The notes beneath the pieces are model-generated. The model was not told where the DNA came from, ran no database searches, and worked only from the letters and a program-made list of their open reading frames with translations. Positions 47,297-56,496 of a stretch of 56,545 nucleotides of DNA are shown piece after piece. The DNA is from CAZSXS01 sp964611385 (lineage in GTDB: Bacteria; Bacillota; Clostridia; Lachnospirales; CAYPQA01). Location of the stretch: positions 1-56,545 of the forward strand of contig CAZSXS010000007.1 of assembly GCA_964611385.1 (NCBI GenBank), given 5' to 3'. Numbering within the stretch: the first letter of the stretch is position 1; every line of letters begins with the position of its first letter. The position numbers and the translations under genes are program-made.

Positions 47297-50200
47297 ATGC
47301 AAATCGACATAAGTAAGCTGGGCAAAGGAAATTTAAACCGGATTTATAATCAACAATCTGGCAGCAATCAGAGCAACCTACAAGTAAACCAAATTATAAC
47401 TGCTACAATTACAGAAAAAACCGAGCATAAATTAACCTTAACGACGAAAAATAAACTATCCTTTGAAGCCGAAAGTGCAACCATTAACGGCGAAGTGGGG
47501 GATGAGCTTACCTTTAAGGTTATAAAAAATGACAAGGATGGATTGAAGCTACGGCAAATTCTTGTGAACGAGGGCACGACAAAGTCCCGTAAGCAAATAA
47601 CCCGTCAGGGAGAAATCTTGACTTTATTTAAAAAAGCAAATTTTGTAAAGGGCGACGGTAAAGAAAGCGGTCTAAAGGCTGGAATGGATGCCTCTGGTGA
47701 AGAAGTCCAGGCTCTGAGTGAAGAGCAGTCTGAGGCAGAAGCAGAAGCCTTGGCTCTGGCTCGAGCAAAGAACAGCCTCTCGCAGTTATCCAATGGTACC
47801 ACTCAAAGCGCCGTTCGTGAGCTTGTGGCCAGTGGCCTTTCCTTAAATAAAATTTCCATCGACATGCTGAGTAAGCTAGTTTTGGCTATCGAAAAATCAT
47901 CAGGGGAGCAGCTTCCCTTATCCGATAAAAACGCGAAGCAAGTCAGCAAGGCGCTGCGTCAATTAAACGAAGCGATGCCGCTGAATGATACGCAGATTTC
48001 TTACCTATTAAAGGAAAACAAAACGCTTTCCGTGGATTCTATTTACCGCTCCCAGTTTAGCGTAAGCGGAACCAAGCGTACTTCATCCAAACAGAGTGAG
48101 GGAGCAGAGAAAGGCTCTGCAAAAGCTGAAGAGCCTGAGTTTTCAGACTATTCAGATGCTGTGAGTCTATCCCACAGCCAAGAGGAAGCAAAGGCCATCA
48201 GTAATCAAGTTTGGAAGGAGCTTAAAGGGAAGGCAAAAGAGATTTACAGGCGGGAAGGGATCAGCTTAAACCATCTGGACACAGCCCGCTTTTTAATTGA
48301 CAATGAAATCCCCATTACAAAAAACAATGTATATAAAGCAGAGTTGTTGAAAAAGCCTCTGGATACAGAAAAGTTGATTCGGCAACTGAGTTTACTCATT
48401 CGGGAAAACAAGGATATTTATAAAGCAGAGCTTTTTGAGGGCGAGTTGCAAAACGTAGCTCCAAGTGTAAACCCTGAACAACTGGAAAAAACCTACGACA
48501 GTCTTTTAAAAGAACTGCCAAAGATAGACACACAACGTATCCTATTTTTGCAGAACCACAACAGACCCATTACTCTGTTTAATTTGCGCAATGCTGGAAC
48601 GGCGGGTGCTGCTGGAATTGGGGGAGCCACAGGAACTATGGGTGCTGGCAATATTGCTGGTACAGCCGGTGCTGCTAGTGTGTCGGAGCGTGGTCAAGTC
48701 AACTTGGATACGGACAAGGCCGGTAAACTCCAAGAATCCAAACTTTACCTGGAGGAAATTCGCTTAAAGCTTTCCACAGAGGCAGCTCAGCGGTTGATTG
48801 GTAAAAAGATCAACATTGATACCATGCCTTTGCGAGAAGCGGTTGAGCACTTGCGGGCCTTAGACAAAGAAAAATATGAAAGCGCCCTTCGGTCGGTTTC
48901 TGCTCCCGTTACCGAGGCCAACGTCGATAAAATGTCCAGCCTATACGACAGGCTGACAAAAATAAATCCGCTGACCAACAATGTCTTTGGTAACTTACTA
49001 TTAAAGCGTTCAGATTTTACCATCAATGCCATTCATGAACAAGTTGCCCTTGCAAGAAGCCAAACAGCAATCAGTGACTTGACCCGTGCTGAAAGTGCAT
49101 ACGAAGCTTTCCAAACAGTTCCCACCGCAAAGTTCGGTGATACCTTCCAAAAGGTATCCGGACAATTCGGCGATTTACTGCAAAAGCTTTCCATTGAATC
49201 CTCAGACGAAAATATCCGTGCAGCCACTATTTTATCCAAAAATCAAATAGATATTACGGAAGAAGCACTGTACGAGCTGCGCATGATTGATAATAAAATC
49301 AACCAGATCCATAACCGACTTCACCCAGCCATCGCCGCAAACATGGTGAAAGAAGGCTTGGTTCCTTCCGAGATGCATGTGGATTCATTGTTGGATTATG
49401 TCAGTCAGTTTGAGGAAACTTTTGGCCAGGATAACGCAGACAAAATTGCAGCCCAGATCTATGAAATGGACAAAAACAAATCCTTGGACAGTGAAACAAG
49501 AGAAAGCGTTATTTCTATTTATAGAATGTTGAATCAGATTCAAAGTGATGGTGCCGCTTCATTAGGATTGACCCTGAAAACGCAACTGCCTTTAACCTTA
49601 AACAATCTTTTTGAGGCTTCGAAGCATTTGGGTAAAACCAAGGGTGCAAGCTCTAGGTTAGATATAAACATTGACAAAAACTTCGGCCTTTTGGAGGAAA
49701 CGAAGCGAAGCGATATTCGACAGGCCATGGAAAAAATCAAAGAAAAATATACAGATCAAAGGCCAGTTACTGAGGAGGAAAAAGCGCTGCTGCAAGACAG
49801 CAACCTGCAGCCCTCTATAGAGAATCTTCAACTTTTGGCGCAGCAGCCTTCCAACAAAACAGAACTTCTGAAACTGAGCGTTGCCAAATCGGAGCTTGAC
49901 CGTCTGATTAGCAAGCTGACAGCTCCAAATGGAGAAAAGGGACTTGAAGAATTGAAGGGTGACTTTATGAATCAACCTTTGAGCAGTATCCTTCAATCGT
50001 TTTCCGAAACAGAAAACAATCATCCCGCTGCTGCGGAAAGAGCGCAGCAAGACCAAGCAAAAGCGTTTCTACAGCAACTCAACAGCCTGCAAAGCTATCC
50101 TGATGAAGCCCTAACCTGGTTACAGGAAAGAAACATGCCCATGAGCATGAAAAATCTTCTGTTGGCTAAGGAGCGGGCGAACGATGAGCATTTGCTTTCA

Positions 50201-50845
50201 AAAGGCCTGTCAGCATTGGGTACGGATTTGGATTCTGTTATGGATGCCGAGTTAAAGGACTTGGTGGAAGGGAAAAGCCCAGCAGAAGTAAATCAGGGGC
50301 TTTTGGATAATCTTTCTCAGGTGGACTTAAAGGTTGGGGACTATCAAAAGTTAGAACAAGTTCGTGGGCTGTTGCAGGCCGAAGCCAGAAACGCAGACCC
50401 AAGCAAGCTGAGTCTTCCCGTGAAGCTAAAAGCTGGGCTCAGCACGCTTAATATGCTGGTGCTTAAGCAAAAGAGGGAACCTTCTGTTTTTATGTCCTTA
50501 GATACAAAGGCACTTGGCACTGTACAGATGTTCTTTAAAACCAAAGACCAAAGCTTGGATTTGCAGATCAGCATTGAAAAAGGCGAGGCGCTTTTGGAAG
50601 GCAAACTGCAGGAGCTTAAAGAGAACATCCAAGACTTGGGCTTGAAGCCAGATATTAAAATTTTGGTAGGAAACCAGGATTCGGGGTCGGCCACAAGTGG
50701 TGCAAATGTTGCAAAAGCTGCAAATGCCGAGGAGGAACTTGATACGAAGGCAGATGAGAAGCAGGAAAACAGAGCGTTTTCTGTACAAGGAAAACGATTT
50801 TATGAGTTGGTTTCCACTTTGGTAAAAAGTGTGGATCTAGAGTAG
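47297..50845 (+). CDS. Large repeat protein with FliK-like C-terminus, flagellum-associated
   Basis: A 1182-residue, glutamine- and lysine-rich cytosolic protein. Residues 1-105 look like a FliK-type N-terminal segment with a beta domain (VNQIITATITEKTEHKLTL). The middle (about 170-960) repeats a loose unit of about 20-25 residues, L..n.i.it..nl..a.. , at least ten times (near 232, 330, 414, 497, 568, 643, 681, 756, 830, 938). The C-terminus (about 1040-1130) resembles the FliK hook-length control domain. Similar clostridial proteins carry the name DUF6240. The next genes are flagellin and fliS, so a flagellar role is inferred. AAAGGAGGG supports the ATG. Confidence 0.8.
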   Translation: MQIDISKLGKGNLNRIYNQQSGSNQSNLQVNQIITATITEKTEHKLTLTTKNKLSFEAESATINGEVGDELTFKVIKNDKDGLKLRQILVNEGTTKSRKQITRQGEILTLFKKANFVKGDGKESGLKAGMDASGEEVQALSEEQSEAEAEALALARAKNSLSQLSNGTTQSAVRELVASGLSLNKISIDMLSKLVLAIEKSSGEQLPLSDKNAKQVSKALRQLNEAMPLNDTQISYLLKENKTLSVDSIYRSQFSVSGTKRTSSKQSEGAEKGSAKAEEPEFSDYSDAVSLSHSQEEAKAISNQVWKELKGKAKEIYRREGISLNHLDTARFLIDNEIPITKNNVYKAELLKKPLDTEKLIRQLSLLIRENKDIYKAELFEGELQNVAPSVNPEQLEKTYDSLLKELPKIDTQRILFLQNHNRPITLFNLRNAGTAGAAGIGGATGTMGAGNIAGTAGAASVSERGQVNLDTDKAGKLQESKLYLEEIRLKLSTEAAQRLIGKKINIDTMPLREAVEHLRALDKEKYESALRSVSAPVTEANVDKMSSLYDRLTKINPLTNNVFGNLLLKRSDFTINAIHEQVALARSQTAISDLTRAESAYEAFQTVPTAKFGDTFQKVSGQFGDLLQKLSIESSDENIRAATILSKNQIDITEEALYELRMIDNKINQIHNRLHPAIAANMVKEGLVPSEMHVDSLLDYVSQFEETFGQDNADKIAAQIYEMDKNKSLDSETRESVISIYRMLNQIQSDGAASLGLTLKTQLPLTLNNLFEASKHLGKTKGASSRLDINIDKNFGLLEETKRSDIRQAMEKIKEKYTDQRPVTEEEKALLQDSNLQPSIENLQLLAQQPSNKTELLKLSVAKSELDRLISKLTAPNGEKGLEELKGDFMNQPLSSILQSFSETENNHPAAAERAQQDQAKAFLQQLNSLQSYPDEALTWLQERNMPMSMKNLLLAKERANDEHLLSKGLSALGTDLDSVMDAELKDLVEGKSPAEVNQGLLDNLSQVDLKVGDYQKLEQVRGLLQAEARNADPSKLSLPVKLKAGLSTLNMLVLKQKREPSVFMSLDTKALGTVQMFFKTKDQSLDLQISIEKGEALLEGKLQELKENIQDLGLKPDIKILVGNQDSGSATSGANVAKAANAEEELDTKADEKQENRAFSVQGKRFYELVSTLVKSVDLE

Positions 50846-50907
50846 CGGCGCTGTATTAATTTGCCATGTCGTAGGAAGACAGATTTATAATATTGGGGAG
50901 GGGCAAT

Positions 50908-52704
50908 ATGAGAATTTACAATAACATACCAGCTTTACAAACAAGGCTTGCCTTGCTGAATGCGGGGAGAAATATGGATGCGTCCATGCAGAGGTTGTCA
51001 ACAGGCGTGAAAATCAATTCGGTTAAGGACGACGCATCCGGAATGGCGATTACCAATAAATTAAAGCTTCAAATCAAAGGCTTGAACACAGCCAGCCAAA
51101 ACGCCATGGATGGGATCTCCATGGTACAGACAGCAGACGGTGCTTTGAATGAAGTTCAAGCTATGGTACAGCGTCTGCGTGAGCTGGCGGTTCAATCAGC
51201 TAACGGCACCCTGGAAGCGGCTGATCGTGAAAAAATCCAAGTGGAAGTCAACCAGCTTCTAAAGGAAATAGACGATTCAGCTTTCAAAACTGAATTCAAC
51301 AAAACCAAAATCTTGGCCGGTGGTGCTTCCAGAATGGCACTGTCTACGGGCATCACAGGAACAGGCGCAAACATTATGTTCCCAGATTTGTGCTCGAAGG
51401 TTTCCTATGTCTCCAGTACCGTTCAGCCTGGAACCTTAAAGTATGAGATTGAAAAGGCTGGATTGCCAGCGCAGGTTTCCTTTACTCTACAATCTCCTGC
51501 AATAGATGGCGCAATTATGGTAAATGGCATTCGAGTGGACTATGCTGCTGGGGAATCTGTGGATTCAATTTTTTCAAAATTACAAAGTTTAAACGAAGAG
51601 CTTGATGCAAATGTATGGAAAAATGGTACCGGCCAAATCTTTATTGAATCCAGGCAGGCTGGATCCAACAGAGCTATTGATGTTTCTTTGACGCCGATGG
51701 CCGCAGCTTCTATGAAAATACAAGATCCGGCTACTGCCGGTACCATAACAATCAATGGGACAAACATCACTCTTGCAGGAGGAGAGACAGCTGATCAAGC
51801 ACTTAACAAAATCGTCACCGGTTGCCAAGCATTAGGAATTGTAGCCCGTCAGGATTCCACTGACCCTACGAAGATTTACTTTGAAAATCTTTTAACGAAT
51901 AGTATTACTATAAGCAGTAATCCAGGCACTGTTGCCAGTGGTATTATAAACAGTGCTGCTGCTACACCGATTCAAACCGCGCATACCGCTTTATCTAGCG
52001 TTGGAACTAATGCTGTACTAAGTAAGGTATCCTTTCATTTACCAATGCCAAACGGCAGCGCTGACATCGGGTTCAACAGTTCTATGGTTGTTAGCTCCGA
52101 GGGAAATCGAGTTACCGTTACTTCTGGAAACGGGCAAAAGCTTTATGTTGACTTAAAGGTTGAGACCGATCGTACAAATGGCAACCATCAATTTGTTTCA
52201 AGGGCAGCCACATCGCCGGTAAGCACCATTACCATCAATAATCTGGGCACCGTTAATCCTGGTGCCATAGCAAGTGGAAACATTAAGATGGAGGCTTCCA
52301 TCAAGGACTATGGCCCACTGATCATTCAATCCGGCCCCAACTCCGGACTTGAAACAGTGATTCAAATCCCACCGATTTCAACTTCGATCTTGGGGCTTTC
52401 AGGCTTAACGCTTATGAGTTCACCACTATCCAATGAAGCCCTCGTCAAACTTGACAGGGCAATTTCGGATATCTCCACATCAAGAGCCTTGCTTGGCGCT
52501 TATCAAAACCGCCTTGAATATACGGTAAGCACCCTAGATGCAACCTCTGAAAATACTGAACGCTCCAGAAGCCGTCTGGAAGACACGGACATGGCCTTAG
52601 AAATGGCAAAGTATTCAAAAGACAACGTAATCTCTCAGGCAGCTATGTCCATCATGGCTCAGGCCAATCAGCGCCCGCAGCAAATTTTGTCTTTGTTAAG
52701 GTAA
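50908..52704 (+). CDS. fliC: Flagellin
   Basis: The 598-residue filament protein has the conserved N-terminal D0/D1 helix region (MRIYNNIPALQTRLALLNAG, STGVKINSVKDDASGMAITNKL, VQTADGALNEVQAMVQRLRELAVQSANGT) and C-terminal D1/D0 (NRLEYTVSTLDATSENTERSRSRLEDTDMA). Residues about 160-500 are a hypervariable surface insertion with several flagellin-hook-like IN motifs (ITINGTNITLAGGETAD). ATG 50908 has GGGGAGGGG upstream. FliS, its chaperone, follows at 65 bp. Confidence 0.95.
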   Translation: MRIYNNIPALQTRLALLNAGRNMDASMQRLSTGVKINSVKDDASGMAITNKLKLQIKGLNTASQNAMDGISMVQTADGALNEVQAMVQRLRELAVQSANGTLEAADREKIQVEVNQLLKEIDDSAFKTEFNKTKILAGGASRMALSTGITGTGANIMFPDLCSKVSYVSSTVQPGTLKYEIEKAGLPAQVSFTLQSPAIDGAIMVNGIRVDYAAGESVDSIFSKLQSLNEELDANVWKNGTGQIFIESRQAGSNRAIDVSLTPMAAASMKIQDPATAGTITINGTNITLAGGETADQALNKIVTGCQALGIVARQDSTDPTKIYFENLLTNSITISSNPGTVASGIINSAAATPIQTAHTALSSVGTNAVLSKVSFHLPMPNGSADIGFNSSMVVSSEGNRVTVTSGNGQKLYVDLKVETDRTNGNHQFVSRAATSPVSTITINNLGTVNPGAIASGNIKMEASIKDYGPLIIQSGPNSGLETVIQIPPISTSILGLSGLTLMSSPLSNEALVKLDRAISDISTSRALLGAYQNRLEYTVSTLDATSENTERSRSRLEDTDMALEMAKYSKDNVISQAAMSIMAQANQRPQQILSLLR

Positions 52705-52768
52705 TGCTCCTATTGCTTGGGTGTATTGTGTTATCAGTGCCCATACTGGATAAAAGTGAGGGATTTTA

Positions 52769-53251
52769 GTGAAGGAATATTACAAACCCTATGCAACAAG
52801 GATAGCCTCTGCCAGTCCGTTGCAAATGGTCTTAATAAACTATGAATTGTTACAATTAAACATCAATAAGGCCTTGGCTTGTCAAAAAGAAGAGAAAGAA
52901 AGCCGTTGTGTTTTTATCTATGAAGCGAAAGACTTTTTAATGCTTTTAATGAAATCACTTGACATGAATGTCTCTCTTTCATATGATTTGATGCGTTTAT
53001 ACCTCTATGTCAACAAGCTTTTAAATTTGGCTTATTATGCTGCCGATGCACAAAGCTATCTGGAAGACTCGATTAAGATCTTAAAAGAACTATACGAAGG
53101 CTTTGAACAGATTTCAACGTATGACAAGGAAGAACCTGTCATGGACAACAGCCAAACCTTGTATGCGGGCTTGACCTACTCGGGCAGAGGCAAAAAGAGC
53201 GTACTGAACGAATATGTACCCGAAGAAACAAGCCGAGGGTTTAAGGCTTAA
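52769..53251 (+). CDS. fliS: Flagellar export chaperone FliS
   Basis: FliS binds the C-terminus of newly made flagellin and prevents early assembly. The 160-residue helical protein contains YATRIASASPLQMVLINYELLQLNINKAL, a variant of the family SPVQLILMLYDGAI-type segment, and later helices (FIYEAKDFLMLLMKSLDM). Identity is supported by position after flagellin; the sequence is divergent. Start GTG 52769 follows GAGGGATTTTA. The last 40 residues are extra. Confidence 0.85.
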   Translation: MKEYYKPYATRIASASPLQMVLINYELLQLNINKALACQKEEKESRCVFIYEAKDFLMLLMKSLDMNVSLSYDLMRLYLYVNKLLNLAYYAADAQSYLEDSIKILKELYEGFEQISTYDKEEPVMDNSQTLYAGLTYSGRGKKSVLNEYVPEETSRGFKA

Positions 53252-53275
53252 TAAAATAGCAAAGGAGAAATACAC

Positions 53276-54157
53276 TTGTGGATAGCAAGGGGCTGGAAGG
53301 ATTATGAATTGATTGACTGCGGAGAGGGGAAGCGTCTGGAGCGATGGGGAAAATACACGCTGGTACGGCCTGATCCGGCAGCGATCTGGAAAATTAGTGA
53401 CGACAAAGGCTGGCACAGCCCGGACGCCATATACAAGCGTTCTAACACCGGTGGGGGAAGCTGGGACATCCGTTCGCTTCCCCAGGTATGGAAACTGACC
53501 TACGGCGCTTTAACCTTTCATGTACGAGCCATGGGATTCAAGCACACGGGAATTTTTCCAGAGCAGGCTGCAAACTGGGACTGGTTTTCGGCCTTGATTG
53601 CAGCAGAAGCAAAAAAGCGGGAAAAAGCGGGAAGCAAAAAGCCCATTCAAGTTTTAAATTTATTTGCTTACACCGGAGGTGCCAGTGTAGCAGCAACGGC
53701 AGCCGGAGCATCGGTCTGCCACGTAGATGCGGCAAAGGGAATGGTAGCCTATGCCAAGGAAAACGCAGAGCTTTCCAATACAGACTCCATACGATACATT
53801 GTGGACGACTGCTTCAAATTTGTAGCGAAGGAAATCCGGCGCGGCAAAAGGTACGATGCGGTCATCATGGATCCACCCTCCTACGGGCGGGGGCCCTCCG
53901 GCGAAGTATGGAAGCTGGAAGAAGGCTTATACGATCTAGTGGAGCTCGTTTCCAACGTATTGAGTGAGGAGCCCCTATTCATGCTTTTAAACGCCTACAC
54001 AACAGGCATCTCCCCCAAGACGGCCGGTTACATCATGGAAAGTCTCATTCAAAAGCGTTACGGCGGCAAAGTTGAATCAGAAGAGCTAGGGCTGATGGTC
54101 ACCAAGACCGGCTTATCTTTACCCTGCGGCAGTTCGTCGAGGTGGATGAAAAGCTAA
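53276..54157 (+). CDS. Class I SAM-dependent methyltransferase, RlmI/RlmL-like
   Basis: The 293-residue protein resembles the C-terminal part of 23S rRNA m5C/m2G methyltransferases: motif I VLNLFAYTGGASVAATAAG, VCHVDAAKGMVAYAKENAEL, and the catalytic NPPY-like motif in AVIMDPPSYGRG, then LFMLLNAYTTGISP. An rRNA substrate is inferred from family. The N-terminal region lacks a PUA domain. The start is TTG 53276 with AAAGGAGAAA upstream. Its TAA stop (54155-54157) lies within the first bases of the hairpin element, so the element may have supplied the end of this gene. Confidence 0.88.
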   Translation: MWIARGWKDYELIDCGEGKRLERWGKYTLVRPDPAAIWKISDDKGWHSPDAIYKRSNTGGGSWDIRSLPQVWKLTYGALTFHVRAMGFKHTGIFPEQAANWDWFSALIAAEAKKREKAGSKKPIQVLNLFAYTGGASVAATAAGASVCHVDAAKGMVAYAKENAELSNTDSIRYIVDDCFKFVAKEIRRGKRYDAVIMDPPSYGRGPSGEVWKLEEGLYDLVELVSNVLSEEPLFMLLNAYTTGISPKTAGYIMESLIQKRYGGKVESEELGLMVTKTGLSLPCGSSSRWMKS

Positions 54158-54477
54158 AACCTTGGGGGAAGGGAGGGAGAAACTTTTTTCAAACGGCGAA
54201 AAAAGTTTCTCCCTCCCTTCCCCCAAGCCCCCTACCCTCCCTCTTCAAAAAAGCCGGACGTGGGGATTTGAGATCGTTTATGCAGAATATAAAAGGCTTT
54301 TGAGCATTCAGACAATGCTCAAAAGCCTTTTGCTTATTTAATATTTACAGTGGTTTTATATCGCCACCTATGTCCGGCTTTTTTGAAAGATGAGGATGGG
54401 GGGTGTGAGGGGAAGGAGAAGAAAACTTTTTTCGCAGTTTGAAAAAAGTTTTCTTCTCCTTCCCCTCACGGTTTTAG
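54154..54477. repeat. Structured hairpin element, copy B (complete)
   Basis: A 324-bp non-coding element, bounded by CTAAAAC and GTTTTAG. It has a perfect 30-bp hairpin at the left (54161-54190 with 54198-54227, loop AAACGGC) and a perfect 29-bp hairpin at the right (54405-54433 with 54441-54469, loop GCAGTTT) whose arms differ in sequence. Inside are inverted repeats AAAAAAGCCGGACGTGGGG (54247-54265) and ACCTATGTCCGGCTTTTTT (54366-54384), and a central perfect 18-bp hairpin AAAAGGCTTTTGAGCATT/AATGCTCAAAAGCCTTTT (54291-54308, 54314-54331). The whole is an imperfect inverted repeat. No ORF is inside. Confidence 0.88.
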
Positions 54478-54527
54478 TAAGACCCTATTTACGGTTGCTG
54501 AAGTTTTGAGGGGAGTGAATTGGATTT

Positions 54528-55883
54528 ATGGATGTATCCTTAATCGTATTTACCGTGATTATTCAAGTTTTAGTCATGTCATCTATTACATGCATACAAA
54601 CCTTTTTCTATTTTAAAACAACTGGCCTCAGCCAAAAGTGGAGAGGATTACGCCTTGCGCTTGCTATATTGTTTATTAGCCTGATCGAAGCAGCCTTGCA
54701 ATTAGTTTCGCTAAATGTTTCCGGCTTATTTTTGGTGGGGAATTTAATCATTGTAATCTTTATTTTATATCCAGTTTTTTTTATGGGCGGTAAGTCCAAA
54801 GAAAAGATTTTTTTTGCGATTGTGAATTTAGTGATATTTATGTTTTCAGCCCTGATCGCAAGTGTTATTGTGTTTCCTAAAGTTCTGATACAGTACTCGT
54901 CTGAAATCTCTCAGCTGCTGCTACTGCTACTGATTGTTTTGCCTTTTATTGGGATATATGCTATTTTGGTATTGGTTATTACGCACTTAAGTACGGAGGG
55001 CAAACGTTACGTGCCCAGAAAATACTGGATCGGTATGATCGTATGTTTTTCCATCATATTCGTCGGCCTGGTAGTTGTGAGCAACTTAAGATTTTGGATT
55101 GAGGACGCCGAAAGATTTCGCACATATCTAACGGTATTTTTGGCGGGATTTCTTATCATTTGGTTACTGTCGTATTTCGTTTTCTATTTTGTCTGCCGGT
55201 ATTTCTCTAAAACCACCGAGGCCAATGTGCTGGCAATCCAAAACGATATGATAGAACGATATATGCTGCGAAAGCAAGCATCAGATGAACGAATTAAGGT
55301 GCTAAGCCATGACTTAAAGCACAGCCTTTCACAGTGGCGCGCATTTGCAGAGGAAAGAGGTGACACAAATGCGCTTCAAAGCATTTTGGAATACGAGGGG
55401 CAGTTAAATTCTACGCTGCTCATCAATGTTGAAAATGAAAACGCAAACGCGATCATTAACCAAAAATGTTGGGAAGCCAATCAAGCACGGGTAGCCTTTC
55501 TTACTGACGGAGCTTTTTACAAAGACTTGCTTATTAGCAAGCTGGATTTGTGCTCGTTGTTGGGCAATTTACTGGACAACGCGATCGAAGCCGCTATGCA
55601 GACCGAACCAGAGGCTTTGCGCCGTGTAAAGTTATCCATCAGGCGAAAAGGGAATCTTTTGATATTGGTAGTAGAAAATGGTTATGCCATAGAGCCTATT
55701 TTAGAAAACGGTGGCTTCGTAACGCACAAGAAAGATAAAGAGCTCCATGCGATAGGTATGCGAAGCATTCACTATGTGGCGGAAAAATATGACGGTGTTG
55801 TCCATACTTCATATGAGAACCATTGGTTTAAGGCAAGTGTTATGTTGAGAGGGTATACAACCGCACTTTCAAACGAAAATTGA
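54528..55883 (+). CDS. Sensor histidine kinase, GHKL (AgrC-like) type
   Basis: The 451-residue protein has about six to seven N-terminal membrane helices (residues 5-230) and a cytoplasmic kinase region. The phosphoacceptor lies in KVLSHDLKHSL (about 260), and the ATP-binding domain has the N-box LLGNLLDNAIEAA; the G-box is degenerate (HAIGMRSIHYV). AgrC-type kinases usually sense peptides and are paired with a LytTR regulator. No response-regulator gene lies in this window; a CPBP protease gene follows at 85 bp. Confidence 0.88.
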   Translation: MDVSLIVFTVIIQVLVMSSITCIQTFFYFKTTGLSQKWRGLRLALAILFISLIEAALQLVSLNVSGLFLVGNLIIVIFILYPVFFMGGKSKEKIFFAIVNLVIFMFSALIASVIVFPKVLIQYSSEISQLLLLLLIVLPFIGIYAILVLVITHLSTEGKRYVPRKYWIGMIVCFSIIFVGLVVVSNLRFWIEDAERFRTYLTVFLAGFLIIWLLSYFVFYFVCRYFSKTTEANVLAIQNDMIERYMLRKQASDERIKVLSHDLKHSLSQWRAFAEERGDTNALQSILEYEGQLNSTLLINVENENANAIINQKCWEANQARVAFLTDGAFYKDLLISKLDLCSLLGNLLDNAIEAAMQTEPEALRRVKLSIRRKGNLLILVVENGYAIEPILENGGFVTHKKDKELHAIGMRSIHYVAEKYDGVVHTSYENHWFKASVMLRGYTTALSNEN

Positions 55884-55932
55884 ACTTTCGCACAAAAACA
55901 CGCACAGGAGCTAAAAGGTCGTATATAATTTT

Positions 55933-55960
55933 CTCCTAGGTAAAGATAAAAATCTAGGAG
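55933..55960 (+). promoter_or_regulatory. Hairpin enclosing the ribosome site of the CPBP gene
   Basis: CTCCTAG (55933-55939) pairs with CTAGGAG (55954-55960), a 7-bp stem with a 14-nt A-rich loop. The right arm is part of the AGGAGG site 8 bp before the ATG. A TATAAT (55924-55929) lies directly upstream, so the hairpin may be at the very start of the transcript. Confidence 0.5.
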
Positions 55961-55968
55961 GTTGTTAA

Positions 55969-56496
55969 ATGGAAAAAATGAAGAAAGAAAATGTTCTAAA
56001 AACAATTTCAGTATCACTTGCTTACCTGATTGGTTTTGCTATTGTTTCAAGGCTGGTTAATCTTTGCGTTCAACTTTTTTACTATTTCACCTATAGTACA
56101 TTAAGAGTAAGCGATTATGAAGCCTTTGCTCAAGAGGTAAATTCCCGTATGCAGGCAAATGTTATGGGCATTGGCCTGTTATCGTTTGTGGTATTTTTTG
56201 CAATCATACTGATCATTTTCAAAGCAAAAAAAGCTAGTTTCTTAACACATATTAAATGGAATCCTGTTTCAAAGCAGATGTATTTCATGGTCGCAGTATT
56301 AGCCATATCGAACATAGTTGCTATTAATTTTTTGATGGATTTTTTATTTCCGCAAAGCTGGTCACAAGGCGCTTCAGACTATGCAACCACCTTAACAAGC
56401 AGAGGGAGCTTTTTGAATGCGATATCGATCGTGCTTTTCGTTCCATTTGGAGAAGAACTCTTGTTTCGTGGGCTTATAACAGGAAGATTATTATAG
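55969..56496 (+). pseudogene. CPBP intramembrane protease, truncated
   Basis: The 175-residue product has four membrane helices and reaches the first catalytic motif EELLFRG (about residues 165-171) of the CPBP (CaaX protease, Abi) domain, then ends GLITGRLL. Family members continue about 60-100 residues, with the FxxxH and HxxxN/D motifs needed for activity. The stop comes within sequence that no longer reads as CPBP, so the gene is broken or interrupted. The window ends 49 bp later, so the cause cannot be seen. AgrB-like or bacteriocin-processing roles are known for CPBP proteins near such kinases. Confidence 0.75.
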
